Shown one piece after another: positions 30,430-41,974 of a stretch of DNA of 64,000 nucleotides. The notes beneath the pieces are model-generated. The model ran no database searches and had not been told where the DNA came from. It saw only the letters and a program-made list of their open reading frames with translations. Positions within the stretch are counted from its first letter, which is position 1; the number at the start of each line of letters is the position of its first letter. Position numbers and translations under genes: made by a program. The stretch is from Yponomeuta sedellus (Eukaryota > Arthropoda > Insecta > Lepidoptera > Yponomeutidae): assembly GCA_934045075.1 (NCBI GenBank), contig OW203722.1, positions 4,459,264 to 4,523,263 of the forward strand. The letters run 5' to 3'.

Positions 30430-31990
30430 TTTAATAAAAATAATCACAATCTTATAAAGATCAACAAGTACCTTCGTATTACAATTTGCAATGAGTAATG
30501 TGGCCACATTCGAAAGTTCAGTATAATTTTCCCTGTGGACTTTTTGGACAGCTGCCTTTGACAATTGCTTTTTCGAGCATCAGCAAGCCACGTCCCTTCG
30601 TCATCTGCCATAAAATGAGTGAGAACTGACATAATTAAAAAATACAGCATTATCTAAAAAACATGTTTATTTTGTCCTACTACAATAAGAAAAATACTGC
30701 ATAAAATATTTTCCTTTAAATATACAATCATAGTAAGAATTCAAAGTATTCAGAGACCATTTTAAATGATTTTTTAATAAACTATCGCAACTTTTAAATG
30801 TACCATCAATTGGGCGTTGTTTGAAAAAACACATATTTGAAACAATACCAACAATTTTGGAATAATAGAAAAAAACTAACATACCTGCGTCAATAATACT
30901 ACCGTATTTCGGAATACTAGTAAAACGCCAGCCAGGAAAATTCTCCAGTAGGTACGGGATTATCACTAAATAACTCACATAATTTGTCTCAATAACCTCA
31001 ACAACACCAGATTATTCCTAAATAATTTGGTTTTGCGTATACGCAATACGGTTTATTACGACTTTAGTCATGTTGCAACTAGACATAAACTCGTGTTCGT
31101 AGTATGATTTTTTACTCATTCATTCACTAAAAGCGACGTACAGTGCCATCTCTTGGGCATCTGTGCGAATATAAATAAGCCTGTCTTAGTGGTATGCGCG
31201 GTAAAACTTTGCGGATTTAAATATGCAATAAAGTCGATTTTGAGATTTTTCGAGATAATTCCGTCTAGTTGTAGGAGTGCGATATGTAAAAACATTTTTG
31301 TGCAAGGCCTCCATTGACTGTGCCCCTTGGATTACATATCTAAACAATGGATGTTTGAAGGTCACGTAGAATTAATAGGTTAAGACTAGATAAATTTATG
31401 TTAAAAAGACACTTTTTCATACAATATCTGAGACAATGATTTTTACTCATGTTATAAAAAATCAACTTAACAGATTTATTTATTTAATAACTCTAAAAAC
31501 TTATGTTAATGTCTTTACTAGAGGCCTTGCACAAAAGCCAAATATAAACGCTTTATTTAACTAGGCACACTAAACATTGCGTGTATTCGATCAGCAAGGA
31601 CGATATGGGAACGCAGTGTTTTTTTTTACGTTTTCTTCGGTCTTTGATCCGGAGATGGCATTTTTTCTTTAATTCCTAATAATACGGCTTGAGGTATTCA
31701 GCAGAAAAAAAAAACACTTAACGCCGTATGCTTAAGTGCCGTGGAGTTTGACTAGATATGCCCCGTAATGTTCCCGCGGCTTATTGTTTTCACATGAGAA
31801 TAAGATATTTTCCCGCAGTAAAACGTAGCCTAGGTCCAGGATATCAGCTACCTGCATACCAAATTTGATTAAAACCATCCAGCCGTTTAGACGTGAAGAA
31901 GTAATAAACATGTACAATCACAAACTTCATTAGTTTGGTGTAATGTGATTTGATGATTGTCAGCTCACCGCCGCTGCTGGGTTACACACA
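30430..31990. other. Unassigned AT-rich DNA with a Helitron-like fragment
   Basis: 31735-31950 holds a minus-strand Helitron-like block (ATCCAGCCGTTTAGACGTGA, GAAGTAATAAACATG). The rest, including the 103-codon minus frame at 30667-30978, shows no recognisable content. Confidence 0.4.
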
Positions 31991-31994
31991 GGGT

Positions 31995-32390
31995 TAAGTG
32001 GTTTGTAGGGTTCCGTACCTAAAAAAAAACGGAACCTTTATACGATCACTTTGTGGTCCGCTCGTCCGTCTGTCTGTCAAGACCTTTTATCTCGGAAACG
32101 CATGGAGGTATCGAGTTGATATAAAAACAGTATAATTAGTCTACATTCCCTTTAATGATGATGAAAAAAAAATAGGTATTCTTTAAAAACAAAAAATCGC
32201 ATCAAAAGATTTGGCCGTTCATGCGGCGAAGAACATATATTTCGATACTAAAGGGAATTAGAATTTGTAGGGTACTTCCCGTTGATCTAGACCTCTGAAA
32301 TTTGGGAATTTAACATCGTGTTACACTACAAATACCGAAAAATTATGAAAACTGTACATTTGTAGTTAAATCGTGAATCGCTATTACCCA
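31995..32390 (+). repeat. Interspersed family G, 5' part
   Basis: Starts GTAGGGTTCCGTACCTAAAA, then AACGGAACCTTTATACGATC and CGTCTGTCTGTCAAGACC, and ends at TACATTTGTAGTTAAATCGT. The family's 3' end (GGAACCCTCGGTACGCGAG, CTGACTCGCACTTGTCCGC) is absent here but occurs at 36490-36535. Confidence 0.6.
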
Positions 32391-32504
32391 ATCAACGTTT
32401 TTGGAGTGTTTCAAGCAATCGTGTATTAATAAATAAGATTGAGTTTTGTTTAGGTACTTATATTCCTAAAGAAAAGCACGGTGCTTACAACGAATAAAAG
32501 ATTA

Positions 32505-32657
32505 TACTATTTTTATTTTTAATGCACTAACCCGTGCTAAGGACAAATTTAAAAAAATTGAGCTCAATTGGTAGAGCGCTGGCACGGATAGCCAGAGGTT
32601 GCGGGTTCGAAACCCGGCATGGGTGAAATTTTTAGCCTCTAAATAGGTTTTTAAATG
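32505..32657 (+). mobile_element. SINE family A with inverted 5' tail
   Basis: An inverted tail (TTTTTAATGCACTAACCCG) is joined directly to a plus-strand head (GCTCAATTGGTAGAGCGC, GGTTCGAAACCC) and body (TAGCCTCTAAATAGG). Confidence 0.8.
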
Positions 32658-32739
32658 AATAAAAGACTTATTTTTGGGACTAAATAAGTAATTTTCACTC
32701 AGAGGATAACAATATGTTATAGGCATAACGAAAGATTTT

Positions 32740-33190
32740 TAAATCCTCTTCCATAAGGTGTGGACACATTTATTATTTACAAAAATACTATATTTTAGTA
32801 ATAATCTAAATTTAAACGAAGTTTAAAGCCATTTAAATCTGTGGGAAAATAGCTCGCGTCATAGCGTCAAATCTGACGTCACGCCTAGCTTAACAAACAT
32901 AAACCGTCAAACAAAGCATGGGTGAAGTTTACCAATGTTATCCAAGCGTGACATCACGCGATGTGATTGGTGTTTCAGTCAGAATGGCTGAAAGCAGTAT
33001 TATAAGTATAATCTTTTATTTTATTGAAAATATTGTTGATATCATTTTTTTATAAAACTAATTCAGTGTTTTAAATTCTTATAGTATGTACGTTTCCCAA
33101 ATATCGTTAAATTGTTTTTTTGATACTGGCAACACGCCTATTATGTCACTTTATGATTTATTTTTAGTTCTATAATAAATTTGTTTTAAT
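32740..33190 (+). repeat. Direct repeat also present at 49010-49420
   Basis: Shared marks in the same order are AAATCCTCTTCCA, CACATTTATTATTTAC, GGGTGAAGTTTA, AATGGCTGAAAGCAGTATTA and ACGCCTATT. It is diverged. It could be an old transposon or the outer part of the locus duplication, although its direct orientation argues against the latter. Confidence 0.6.
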
Positions 33191-33924
33191 ACTTTTTTAG
33201 ATATTTACTATAGTTCGGCTACACGTATCGGCCCGCAGATTGTAGCTCGTGTCGCGAATCATACGTCCATTACAGCGTATCGAGATTATATTAGATTTGC
33301 TGTTTGTTAGCCACTTTCCTAACCGCAATTAGTATAGTTATATATTAAAAGGGTTAGTCGCGATTATTTATACGGTAAAACATAATTACCTAGTACACTA
33401 TTTCACAGGTTTCTGAAAACCAACTCAGATTTTTCGTTGGTGTTTAATAAGTGCTCAGAAAATGATATTTTTTAAATCTTTCGTCTCTTTCTGAAAAGAA
33501 AAAGCAAATAAAAATTAATTTTTAACGCCAGAACGCCATCTTGAGAAATATTGCGACGCACAGTAATTAGTGACGTCACTCGTCAGTAAACAAAGAAACA
33601 TCAAATCAACTCTCGGGTTCTCGGATCGCTAGATTCACTGACCTGTGACGTCATTATAGGTTCAACCAAACCTGGCCGTTTTCGATAAAATTGCTACAGA
33701 TACAAAATTTATCAAGATTTATGCTGTTTTATTGCACAAATTGTAATTTTTTTTTGTTAAAATGCGTAACATCCGTTTAAACAGTCACAATTGATACAAT
33801 TGTATATAATCATCAACAATCCATTATCGTCCCACCACGGGACACGGGTGTCTTCCTTGAGGGATGCATATAAAACTAATGCTTTTTTTTCACGCTGTCA
33901 AGTAACCTATTGGCATTAGACCCG

Positions 33925-33975
33925 TTTAGTATATAACTACTACGTAAAGCATATACAATATTCATGCAGTTACAA
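33925..33975 (+). promoter_or_regulatory. Core promoter of secreted-peptide gene 1
   Basis: GTATATAACT lies about 30 bp before ATGCAGTTAC, an arthropod initiator-like site, and about 65-100 bp before the ATG. Both elements are kept in the inverted copy although the surroundings have drifted. Confidence 0.5.
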
Positions 33976-34030
33976 TTCACGGATTAATTGGCTTCTAACA
34001 AACACGTCTTTGTAAAACGAAGTCAACAAT

Positions 34031-35013
34031 ATGGTAAAAAATATAATTTTAATCGCGTTTCTCTACCATGTGGAAGGCGCTGGTGACATAAACCTGGATC
34101 TCCCAGATGGGGCTCGTGTGCCTGAGCTCTGCAAGCGTGGACAAGTATATATCAACGGAAAATGCTTTAATTGGTTCACTCGTAATAGTCAGTAAGTATT
34201 TTAACATTCATTTAACATAACAAAACATTTACATACAGGCAGATACTTTGCTTCTGGCCCCACACTACGAGTAAGATACCCTGTATTGTGAGAATCAGAA
34301 ACAGCGGCAGCACAAACATTTAAACACTCAAGACCTGGGTTTTTTTTGTCCAAAGCCCGGGTTCGAACCCAGGACCTCTCGTATGGTAGGCAGATACGCT
34401 ACCGGTGCGCCAGAGAGGACGTCAATTCACCTTTGCCATTTAGGTTTAGTCTGTCAGCATTGTATTTAGAGCTGTCACTTCTCCGGGTTTTATCCCGTGT
34501 CTACGGGTTTAAATGGGGCATATTTGGGCTCCGTTCTATAGTAATAAAGGTAACCACCTCTTTTGAAATTTAATAAGTACATTAGTTGTATGTATTTCGT
34601 TTGGCACTATTTTTGTTGTATATGCATAATACGGTTTTTAGGCTTTTTAATTTTATCAAATGTTTAAAAGAAGTTTATTAGTTGAAATTTACTCCTACAA
34701 TTTTTTTCTCAAAAAAGTATAAGGTGTATGTGGCTACGGGTCAATATAAAATACAGGATATTTTTATTGGTGGTAACCTTAATTGCACCCGAATTTCTTA
34801 TTTTAAGTAATGAATGTTGTTTTCAGGCCTAAAAGTTCATCATTGGACGAGGGAAATGTCAGAAGCGTCTCGTCGAACTGCCCGCCGGGTCAGTGGATAA
34901 ACGGAAAATGCCACACTCGCCGAGCGGAAATACATAATGTAATAATGGTACCGCCAAACTGCGCACCTAATGAAGGATTCGCCGGACATTGTCGAGAGAG
35001 TTGGCCGAATTAG
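34031..35013 (+). CDS. Small secreted peptide with three Cys loops (two exons)
   Basis: Exon 1 is 34031-34191 (donor CA|GTAAGT) and exon 2 is 34827-35013 (acceptor TTTTCAG|G), joining in phase to 115 aa. Residues 1-17 (MVKNIILIAFLYHVEGA) form a signal peptide. The mature part has six cysteines as three spaced pairs: CKRGQVYINGKC (34-45), CPPGQWINGKC (72-82) and CAPNEGFAGHC (99-109). The first two loops clearly share a GQ-x-ING-K-C core. The 115-aa size, even Cys count and secretion suggest an extracellular effector or immune-type peptide; that is inference. I do not recognise the family. The intron holds a family C SINE (minus). Confidence 0.75.
34215..34432 (-). mobile_element. SINE family C in the intron
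   Basis: A minus-strand copy with GGGTTCGAACCCAGGACCTC on the plus strand and the TGCTTCTGGCCCCACACTAC tail. It is also in the right arm at 45955-46180, so it inserted before the inverted duplication. Confidence 0.85.
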
Positions 35014-35519
35014 GGCGAAATTATTAAGCCAAAATTAAAACGTCTTCCCCCGACGCAGGAGCCGGCTTCCACATAACTGACACTTCCAAATCCACTGCGT
35101 CCCTTTCTTCCTATTAATGCACCCACTGACTTGAGTGGGTGCACCCACCCAAATTAATCTGTGAGCTATGAGTACGAACACTTAATTGGGTACTCACATG
35201 ACTTGTCATCCAGGTGTTTCAAAAATTTCACTTCAAATTTTTATTAATTTATTTTTTTCCTTACAAGTAAGTTTTTTTCAGTTACTTATTAGGGTAACAT
35301 AATACATTAATTTCCTTCAAAATATAGTTGTTCTTTGTAAGTGCATTTAGTGATCGGTCAGTAAGTTTAAAATATATGTGCTCTTGCTAATCAATGGTAA
35401 TCTATAATAATGAGGGGAAAAAGACACCGGCCCACTGTTTTGCCGAGTTTGTATCAAATAATGCAAGCCATAAAATAATTGATGAAAATATGTGTTTATA
35501 TGCCTCTTTATTGTTGGTA

Positions 35520-35775
35520 TGTCCCTTTGTATGTCCTCACTTCAGGGGCACGAGTCTCTTCTTGCATCGCAGGAAGGTTAGGCCATATTCCACCACGCGG
35601 ACCAAGTCCGGGTTGGTGGAGGATTGTAAGACAGTGGCGGGCCTTACTGTCAGAAGTTCATCAAGCCGCCCATAAGGCCTCACATGGCTTAAAGACTGCC
35701 ATTACATGAAAGCCGGCACTAGGTAATGTACTCTGTGCCCGGCATCAACGGCTTAACGTGACTTGCGAAGCACGG
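35520..35775 (-). mobile_element. SINE family D, 5'-truncated
   Basis: Minus-strand body and end (CCTCCACCAACCCGGACTTG, AAGAGACTCGTGCCCC). The head is lost. Confidence 0.75.
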
Positions 35776-35879
35776 GATTATTATTTATTATTACAAATAT
35801 ATTATTTATATCCAAAAATATAATCATTGTGACTCCGGCCGCTAATTTTAGATCCTTATACTTAATAATGACATAACAT

Positions 35880-36540
35880 TATCTCACGCCTGTATCCAGA
35901 GGAGTAGGCAGGGGCCTGGAACTGCCACTTGCCACGATCCTGATGACTTCAGATGATGATCACTTCATTCATTTAGATGCTTCTTAGTTTATTAAAATCC
36001 CTCCAGCCGTTTAGTCGTGAAGAAGTAACAAACATATACACTCACAAACTTTCGCCTTTATAATATTAGTGTGATATGATGTGGGGTGATGTGATGTTGC
36101 TAAAGGTCATTCGAATGGTAGCGTGGTGTTCGGGTCATCTATCTCCCTCCAAAATGGTTGAGACTGATGACTGACCACTGCGTTATGCTCGTGAACGAGT
36201 GCTGTTCGTGTATCTGGCCGCAGCACTTACGTTTTCTCCTACTATTGTGAGACATTTGACTAATGCTTTGGCATTTAGGGTTGTTAACTGATGTATTTGG
36301 TTTAAGATGACTTTACTACTTTTATTTTTAATGCACTAACCCGAGCCTACATTAGCCTCTAAATAGGTTTTTTTAAATTGTCCTTAGCACGGGTACACCA
36401 CAAATATCGAAAAATTTTGAAAACCGTACTCTTGTAGTTAAATCGTGAAATTATTTATAGTATGTATGTACCTACCTACAAATTTGTACGGAACCCTCGG
36501 TACGCGAGTCTGACTCGCACTTGTCCGCTTTTTTCCTGCT
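35880..36540. repeat. Cluster of repeat fragments (E, Helitron-like, A tail, G end)
   Basis: 35884-35990 is family E. 35995-36100 is Helitron-like (CCAGCCGTTTAGTCGTGAAG). 36318-36400 is an inverted A tail joined to a direct tail. 36400-36535 is the 3' end of family G (TCGGTACGCGAGTCTGACTC). Confidence 0.6.
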
Positions 36541-36549
36541 ATATATATT

Positions 36550-37310
36550 TTTTTTGCCTATAAACGTCCCACTGCAGGGCACAGGCCTACTTTCATAGAT
36601 AGAGTAGGTATGTGGGTTTAATTACCACACGTGCCCACCGCGGATTGCCAATTTCAAGCGCTATGGTATTTGAACACCTTAAGGCTTAGACACTCAGGTT
36701 TCCTCACGATGTTTTCCTTCACAGTTAGCTAGTGGTATAACTACTATAACTTCACAATTGTACATTACTTTCCAGATCTTCTGCCCTCCTACTACGTAGC
36801 ACTCCACTCTATGGAGTGAAGCATTTAGACGACTCAGTGTTAAAAAATGTATGCATTTGACAGCCGGAGTAGCTTAAAAAAAGTAAAAATCAACGTCACT
36901 CAACTCAGTGGAGACTTACGTAATAATGCCCCTAGTCTAATTTTCTATACACATGCTTTTATACTTTTTCTGTGTGACTGTTTGTGTCCTGAATAAGTTA
37001 AAAATAGCTTAAAATACTAAGTCATTGGTACATGGGAACCAGGGTCTCCGCTTCCGAGTCCATTGTTCTCCCCACTGGGCTACCGTAGCTCCCGGGAAAA
37101 TACGTATCAAAATATCTTCGCGACCGAAGTCGTGGGCGGCAGCTAATTAGTTAGTTAGAAATGAGATTTCCGTACTTAGCCTCATAGTTGGGCCATTGCA
37201 CGTAGCAAGCGCTGAGGTACGTAAACACTTCAGACACTAGGGTTCCCTTTACGATGTTTTCCTTCACAGATTGCTACTATAACTTCACAACTGTACATTA
37301 CTTTCCAAAT
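36550..37310 (-). mobile_element. SINE family B and relatives, minus strand
   Basis: 36560-36780 reads as a tRNA-SINE body (GTGCCCACCGCGGATTGCC, GATGTTTTCCTTCACAG). 37141-37300 begins AATTAGTTAGTTAGAAATGA and carries the LINE-like tail (GATTTCCGTACTTAGCCTCA), then AGCGCTGAGGTACG. It is an older, diverged copy of the SINE at 62326. Confidence 0.7.
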
Positions 37311-37599
37311 TATCTATACACATACTTTTGTACTTTTTCTATAAGACTGTGTCCTGAATAAAATAAGTTAAAAATAACTTAAAAAACAAAGTTATAGGGA
37401 AGAGCGGGTGATCGTGCTCTTCCACTATAAAGGGAAGTTTCCCGCCAGATAGATCGTATGCCTGGGGACGGCCGGTCCAACTATTGTTAGTCGGACGTTA
37501 TATTTATGGTAATATCATTGAAACACTTTAATTGCGCGATGCAGGAATGTTGAAGTTTGTAGTGCGCGCGCAGCGTTGACATGTGCTCGCCACAAAGTC

Positions 37600-37680
37600 A
37601 TTATACATGCCGGGTTCGAACCCACGACCTCCCGGTTGAGATGCCAGCGTTCTACACTGCTCCGCTACCGCCACCTCGTG
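37600..37680 (-). mobile_element. SINE B tRNA-like head fragment
   Basis: The minus strand gives GGTGGCGGTAGCGGAGCAGT, then GTAGAACGC and GAGGTCGTGGGTTCGAACCC, the A and B boxes of the family. The body is missing. Confidence 0.65.
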
Positions 37681-37701
37681 GGCAGCAGCTATCGTCCTAC
37701 T

Positions 37702-38012
37702 TCCTACTAATATTATAAACGCGAAAGTTTGTAAGTATGCATGGATGTTTGTTACTCTTTCAAGTAAAAACACTGAATGGATTTTAATGAAACTTTACAA
37801 TAATATAGCTTATAGATCAGTTTAATACATAGGCTACAATTTATGAAGATATTGGGTATATTGTCCAAAATATGGCAATAAGTATGAAGTAAGTAGGAAA
37901 AAATCTACATCTGCGAGCTATTCTGGTGTGCGCTGCCAAAACCTGTACGCCTCGTTAATATAAGCTGCCGAAACACTAATCCTGCGCAGACGAAGTCGCG
38001 GGCACCAGTTAG
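37702..38012 (+). mobile_element. Non-autonomous Helitron, about 310 bp
   Basis: Begins TCCTACTAATATTATAAACG and ends GTCGCGGGCACCAGTTAGT, with no TIRs. The end reads TTAGT rather than the usual CTAGT. Confidence 0.65.
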
Positions 38013-38024
38013 TATACGATAAAT

Positions 38025-38324
38025 TCAAAAACCCTCGTCTAATAAAATAATAAGAAACGTATTGTGTATCCTAGCCTTCTCCACTCTTTCACCTGTGATG
38101 TTCACTGAGCCTTTTTGCGGAAAAAATCTAAATAAACTTTCATTAAGATTTTCCTTTGTGATTTTCATTTTTATTACAACACTCGTCTGCCTAATTAGGT
38201 CCCTATCTGACACCTCCCCTTGAAGTTTTTTCATTACCATTTTATTATTTTTTGCCTTCTCTATTACGTTCTTAAATACAGCAGTTTGGGCGGAACCTGT
38301 CTGGTGACCCAGATGGGAGTACAT
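38025..38324 (-). CDS. Unknown 99-codon frame, lysine-rich
   Basis: The frame starts MYSHLGHQTGSAQTAVFK, is followed by lysine-rich sequence (NVIEKAKNNKMVMKKLQG) and later LFRFFPQKGSVN. Its composition looks more protein-like than the surrounding chance frames, but I do not recognise it. It may be a transposon-derived fragment, as it sits beside a Helitron end. Confidence 0.25.
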   Translation of the reverse strand: MYSHLGHQTGSAQTAVFKNVIEKAKNNKMVMKKLQGEVSDRDLIRQTSVVIKMKITKENLNESLFRFFPQKGSVNITGERVEKARIHNTFLIILLDEGF

Positions 38325-38329
38325 TTAAA

Positions 38330-40211
38330 AAGAAACTTGAATGACCAGAAAATTACTTCGTGTACTTTAAGGTACTAAACGTTTTGCTTCGCTGACAGGT
38401 TGATCAGATACTTTATGTGACAGGCAATCTAATTATGCCGTTCAATGTTAACCTTATCACAAAGAGCTAAGGTCTATTTTTTCACTTAAAGAAAGGTGCG
38501 GCTGGGAAGGCAAAAAAGAAGTCACTCAACAGTGGGTTGGGTTATCAAACGAAATGCTTATTAACTTTTGACTGATGTTTAGAATTGCCAACGTTAGTTG
38601 TATTTAGATTCATTTAGACAGCTTGCAACTAGCGAAGTTACGTAAGATGTTTTGCCAATGATTGCTGAAGAGCAATCGTCATTTTCCTTCATGTGCCGTC
38701 ACCTATCGGAGGTTGGCAACTGAAATAATGAATATGAATATGAATTAGGGATGCAAAGTTTATTTTTATAATCGGATTTTATTTTATATTCTGATAGTCG
38801 ACGTAATTTTAAGAAACTAATTTCATTTTTTTCGTGAATTATCGAGTTTATCATTGTTATTTAATTAAGATTAATATTATTCGGCGTGACGTCAAATGTT
38901 ACATACTATGTGTGTAGGTAGAGTTCGCGATTGGATTTGTCTGTGGTTTAGTGTAAAAAGACAGATGTTTGACTGATGAAGTTGACAGGCCATTGGTAGT
39001 TTTTCCACAGAATAACTACTAGCACAGACGATTTAACATGTGACGTCATCATAGAGGTCATATGAAGGGCATTTAAATATTATTATTTACTTAAAATAAG
39101 GCTCATCTTTTGTGATAAAAATGTCTTACATTAAAAATACTGTAGTTTGGATGCTAAACTCGAAATGGTTTTCGATTCAGGCAGTTCACTTTTTTTTTTG
39201 CATCCCGAATTCGGCCATCTTGTTTTTCGAGGTTGCCAATACAAACAAGGAACGAGTACTCTGTTGAAACCACTGTTGTAGGTTGTGTAGCGTTGATACA
39301 TTTGAGGGAGCGGAAATAATAAAAAAAAAAGACTTATAGTGACGTAGAGGAGTTTTTGTGTATTATGAAATAAAACTATAAACTTTCTTACACACGCGCA
39401 TATACCCACACATATTCACACAAACACACACATACACACATACACACACACAATCTCACAAAAAAACACACGCACCTTAATCTGAGTGGCTAAAAACTGG
39501 TTTTTTTTCTGATTATTTTATTTTTGTTTTTCTTGCATGCAAATAATATTGTTATATTGACTGACAGTCGTCCGCTCAATGTATCTCGAGGAAAGTTTGT
39601 ACGCACATGTTTTATGTTTTAATTTAATTTCACCTTCTCCTAAGATACAGGTTTTTCGTCTAGTTTAGGAGACAGGATGCAACGACAAGGATATTGTACA
39701 ATAGATTAGTTTGGTGCTACCAAACGATTGTTGGTATCTAAAATAAAGAATTTATTATTATATATTATATTGTTATTATATAATTGATACATTTCGCAGC
39801 AAAATATTAATTATGTGTTATTCTATAAAGTAAAAATATAAGACTATTTACGTATAATATATACGGTATACCAAGGTAGCCAAGGGCTGTAAGGCATGCT
39901 TACTGTAAGTGCTGTAAGGTTACTTACACCAAGCTAACTATTCTGCTTTACATCGCGTTTGTTCGGTAAGTAGAAAAACCGGCATTACAAAAATAAAAAA
40001 AATTCAAAGTAAAAGTTTTCTATTCCCGCCTTTTTTTATTAAAAAGAATCAAGGAAAGAACTTTTTTTTTCATGAACGATATTGAGTTTCGCCGTTCGAT
40101 ATTTAACATTGATGACTATTATACTCACACGAAGACAAGGCTGAATAGCAAAGCGACCTCTTTGGTCAATGGACTGAAGGCATGATGTCTATTGATGTCT
40201 ATTGATATATA
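38330..40211. other. AT-rich DNA with a CA microsatellite
   Basis: An ACACAC-rich tract lies at 39388-39472. No coding or repeat family is recognised otherwise. Confidence 0.5.
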
Positions 40212-40860
40212 CAGGGTGTCTCATTCAAATCGGTCAGTATGGGAAAGCCTGAAACTATAAGACATACGAAGATCTGTTCTGAGGAATCATGTCATCGATT
40301 TTAATAACAAGAAAAACTGCATTCATACATTTTCAAAAACCTCTGTACTCCGTTCGGGAATCGCACCCGGTTGTTTTGAAAAAAAAAAAACCCACATTAT
40401 TTCTATTTAGATATCGATGGTGTAGGTCTTAAGCAGGAAATATCTGTATAAAACATGATATTTAAAATGAATAAAATGCATAGTTTTCATACAAAATGCA
40501 ATCGTACGATCGTTACCTAAACGTTTTGAATATTGTACTGAAAAAGTCGGAGGTCACTTCGGGCACCTACTAAAGTAAATTAAAGTATGTGAAAACAATG
40601 CATTTTATTCATTTTAGACATCATGTTTTATACAGACATTTACTGCTTAAGACCTACACAATTGATATCTAAATAGAAATAGTGTAGGGTTTTTTATAAC
40701 AACCGGGTTCGATTTCCGAAAAGAGTACAGATGTTTTTTAAATGTATGAATGCAGTTTTTCTTGTTATCAAAATCGATGACATGGTTCGTCAGAACAGAT
40801 CTTCGTATGTCTTATAGTTTCAGACTTTCCCATACTAACCGATTTGAATGAGACACCCTG
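40212..40860. mobile_element. 649-bp fold-back element with very long arms
   Basis: The arms are nearly the whole element, about 285 bp each, with a loop at about 40490-40590. The ends are CAGGGTGTCTCATTCAAATC and its reverse complement, flanked by TATA on both sides, consistent with a TA target duplication of Tc1/mariner type. Arm identity is high but imperfect. There is no coding frame. Confidence 0.9.
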
Positions 40861-41233
40861 TATATGATGGTTAGATGTACGCGAACTTTTTGAAAGAAAG
40901 AAGTGTTTTTTTTTTATTACTTACCGCCCTAGGGCTTTTCTAGCTACATTATTACCCTAGAGCGTAAATTAGTCACTTAGTAGACACAGACTTTGTGTTA
41001 ATACGAAAAAACTGAATTTTATGCGACAAATGCCTAATCCTTCGAATATTTTGCGTCTACGCATTCAATACGCATGGGCGAGAAGCGCCTCCCAGGCAGC
41101 CAATTCTCGCTGAGTCACATGACATAAGTCATCAGAATGACTCTGACGATTTATGCTTCCAAATATAAGTAGACGTAAGTGATCCATTCTATTCTAGCAT
41201 AACTTTCGATTCGTCTTTTAAGTACACATGTAC

Positions 41234-41321
41234 AAGAAACGCATGCCCAGCGTGGGGATTATGTGCATTACCCCAATGATGGCACAAAGTGTTGCGCTCA
41301 TTAGAGGAGGGCTATGTCCAG
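41234..41321 (+). mobile_element. RTE-type LINE end, left part of a split copy
   Basis: GCCCAGCGTGGGGATTATGT, then TGATGGCACAAAGTGTTGCG, then GAGGAGGGCTATGTCCAG. It continues at 41731 after the GC-rich insertion. Confidence 0.75.
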
Positions 41322-41730
41322 CTACGTTGGCCCCCATGCGCCCCAACGAGGAGGTGCGCCGCCCTCCTCTAATCCCATTGGACCACACAACAATGGGATG
41401 GAGGGGGCGGCGCGTTGGGACGTGTGGGGGCCAAGATATTACGCACTTGGCCCCTATGCGCTCCAACGAAGAGATGCGGCGTTCCCTCGCCCAGTTCCTG
41501 CGGGCGGGGCAGGGACGCCGCCGAAGGAGTGCCCGAAAGGGCGCCCGCGGACGGGGTCGCGGAAGTGTGCGCAAGCGTCCCCGTGGCCCCGTCCTCTGCG
41601 GTGCGGAGGAACACCCCAGGAGTTTTAGTCGGTATACCGCCCTTTTCAGGGCGGGGAGTCCGACATAACCACTGTGCTCCCCCGATCCGGTGGTACCCGT
41701 AATTGGGGTTTCTCCTGGGTAACAAAAAAA
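41322..41730 (+). mobile_element. GC-rich retrotransposed insert with A-tail and TSD
   Basis: 409 bp bounded by the duplicate AGGGCTATGTCCAG (41308-41321 and 41731-41744) and ending AACAAAAAAAA. GC content is far above the surroundings. One plus frame, open to 41668, contains two copies of LAPMRxNEExRR followed by an arginine-rich stretch (GRRRRSARKGARGRGRGSVR). The last 60 bp are non-coding (GGCGGGGAGTCCGACATAAC). It is probably the 5'-truncated 3' end of a poly(A) LINE; I cannot name the family. Confidence 0.7.
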
Positions 41731-41837
41731 AGGGCTATGTCCAGCAGTGGACTAGTACAGCCTGACGACGACGACGACGTCTTACAAGAAACCTTACAAC
41801 AAGGAATCTATATAGAATTAAGTACATTTTACATACT

Positions 41838-41930
41838 GCAGGCAGATGCTGGATGCGGCAAGCTGAAGACAGGGCGCTATGGCGCTCATTAGAGGAGGGC
41901 TATGTCCAGCAGTGGACTAGTATAGCCTGA
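41838..41930 (+). pseudogene. RTE ORF2 C-terminal remnant
   Basis: The 30 residues before the stop contain AGRCWMRQAEDRALWRSLEE and GYVQQWTSIA, the typical end of insect RTE-type reverse-transcriptase proteins. It is followed by GATGATGATTGATG. Confidence 0.75.
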
Positions 41931-41974
41931 CGATGATGATTGATGTTGATGACATAAGTTTTATATATATTAAC

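Larger units (their letters stand above)
33200..35340 (+). repeat. Left arm of large inverted duplication
   Basis: Aligns in reverse with about 44690-47190, from GGCTACACGTATCGGCCCGC on the outside to AATATAGTTGTT on the inside. It includes the promoter region, both exons and the intron of the secreted-peptide gene. The family C SINE in the intron is shared by both arms and so predates the duplication. Confidence 0.9.

Noticed and set aside
41228..41725. Arginine-rich proteins on both strands
   Set aside because: The frame crosses a target-site duplication and joins two different transposons, so it is not a single gene. Only the insert itself is kept as a finding.
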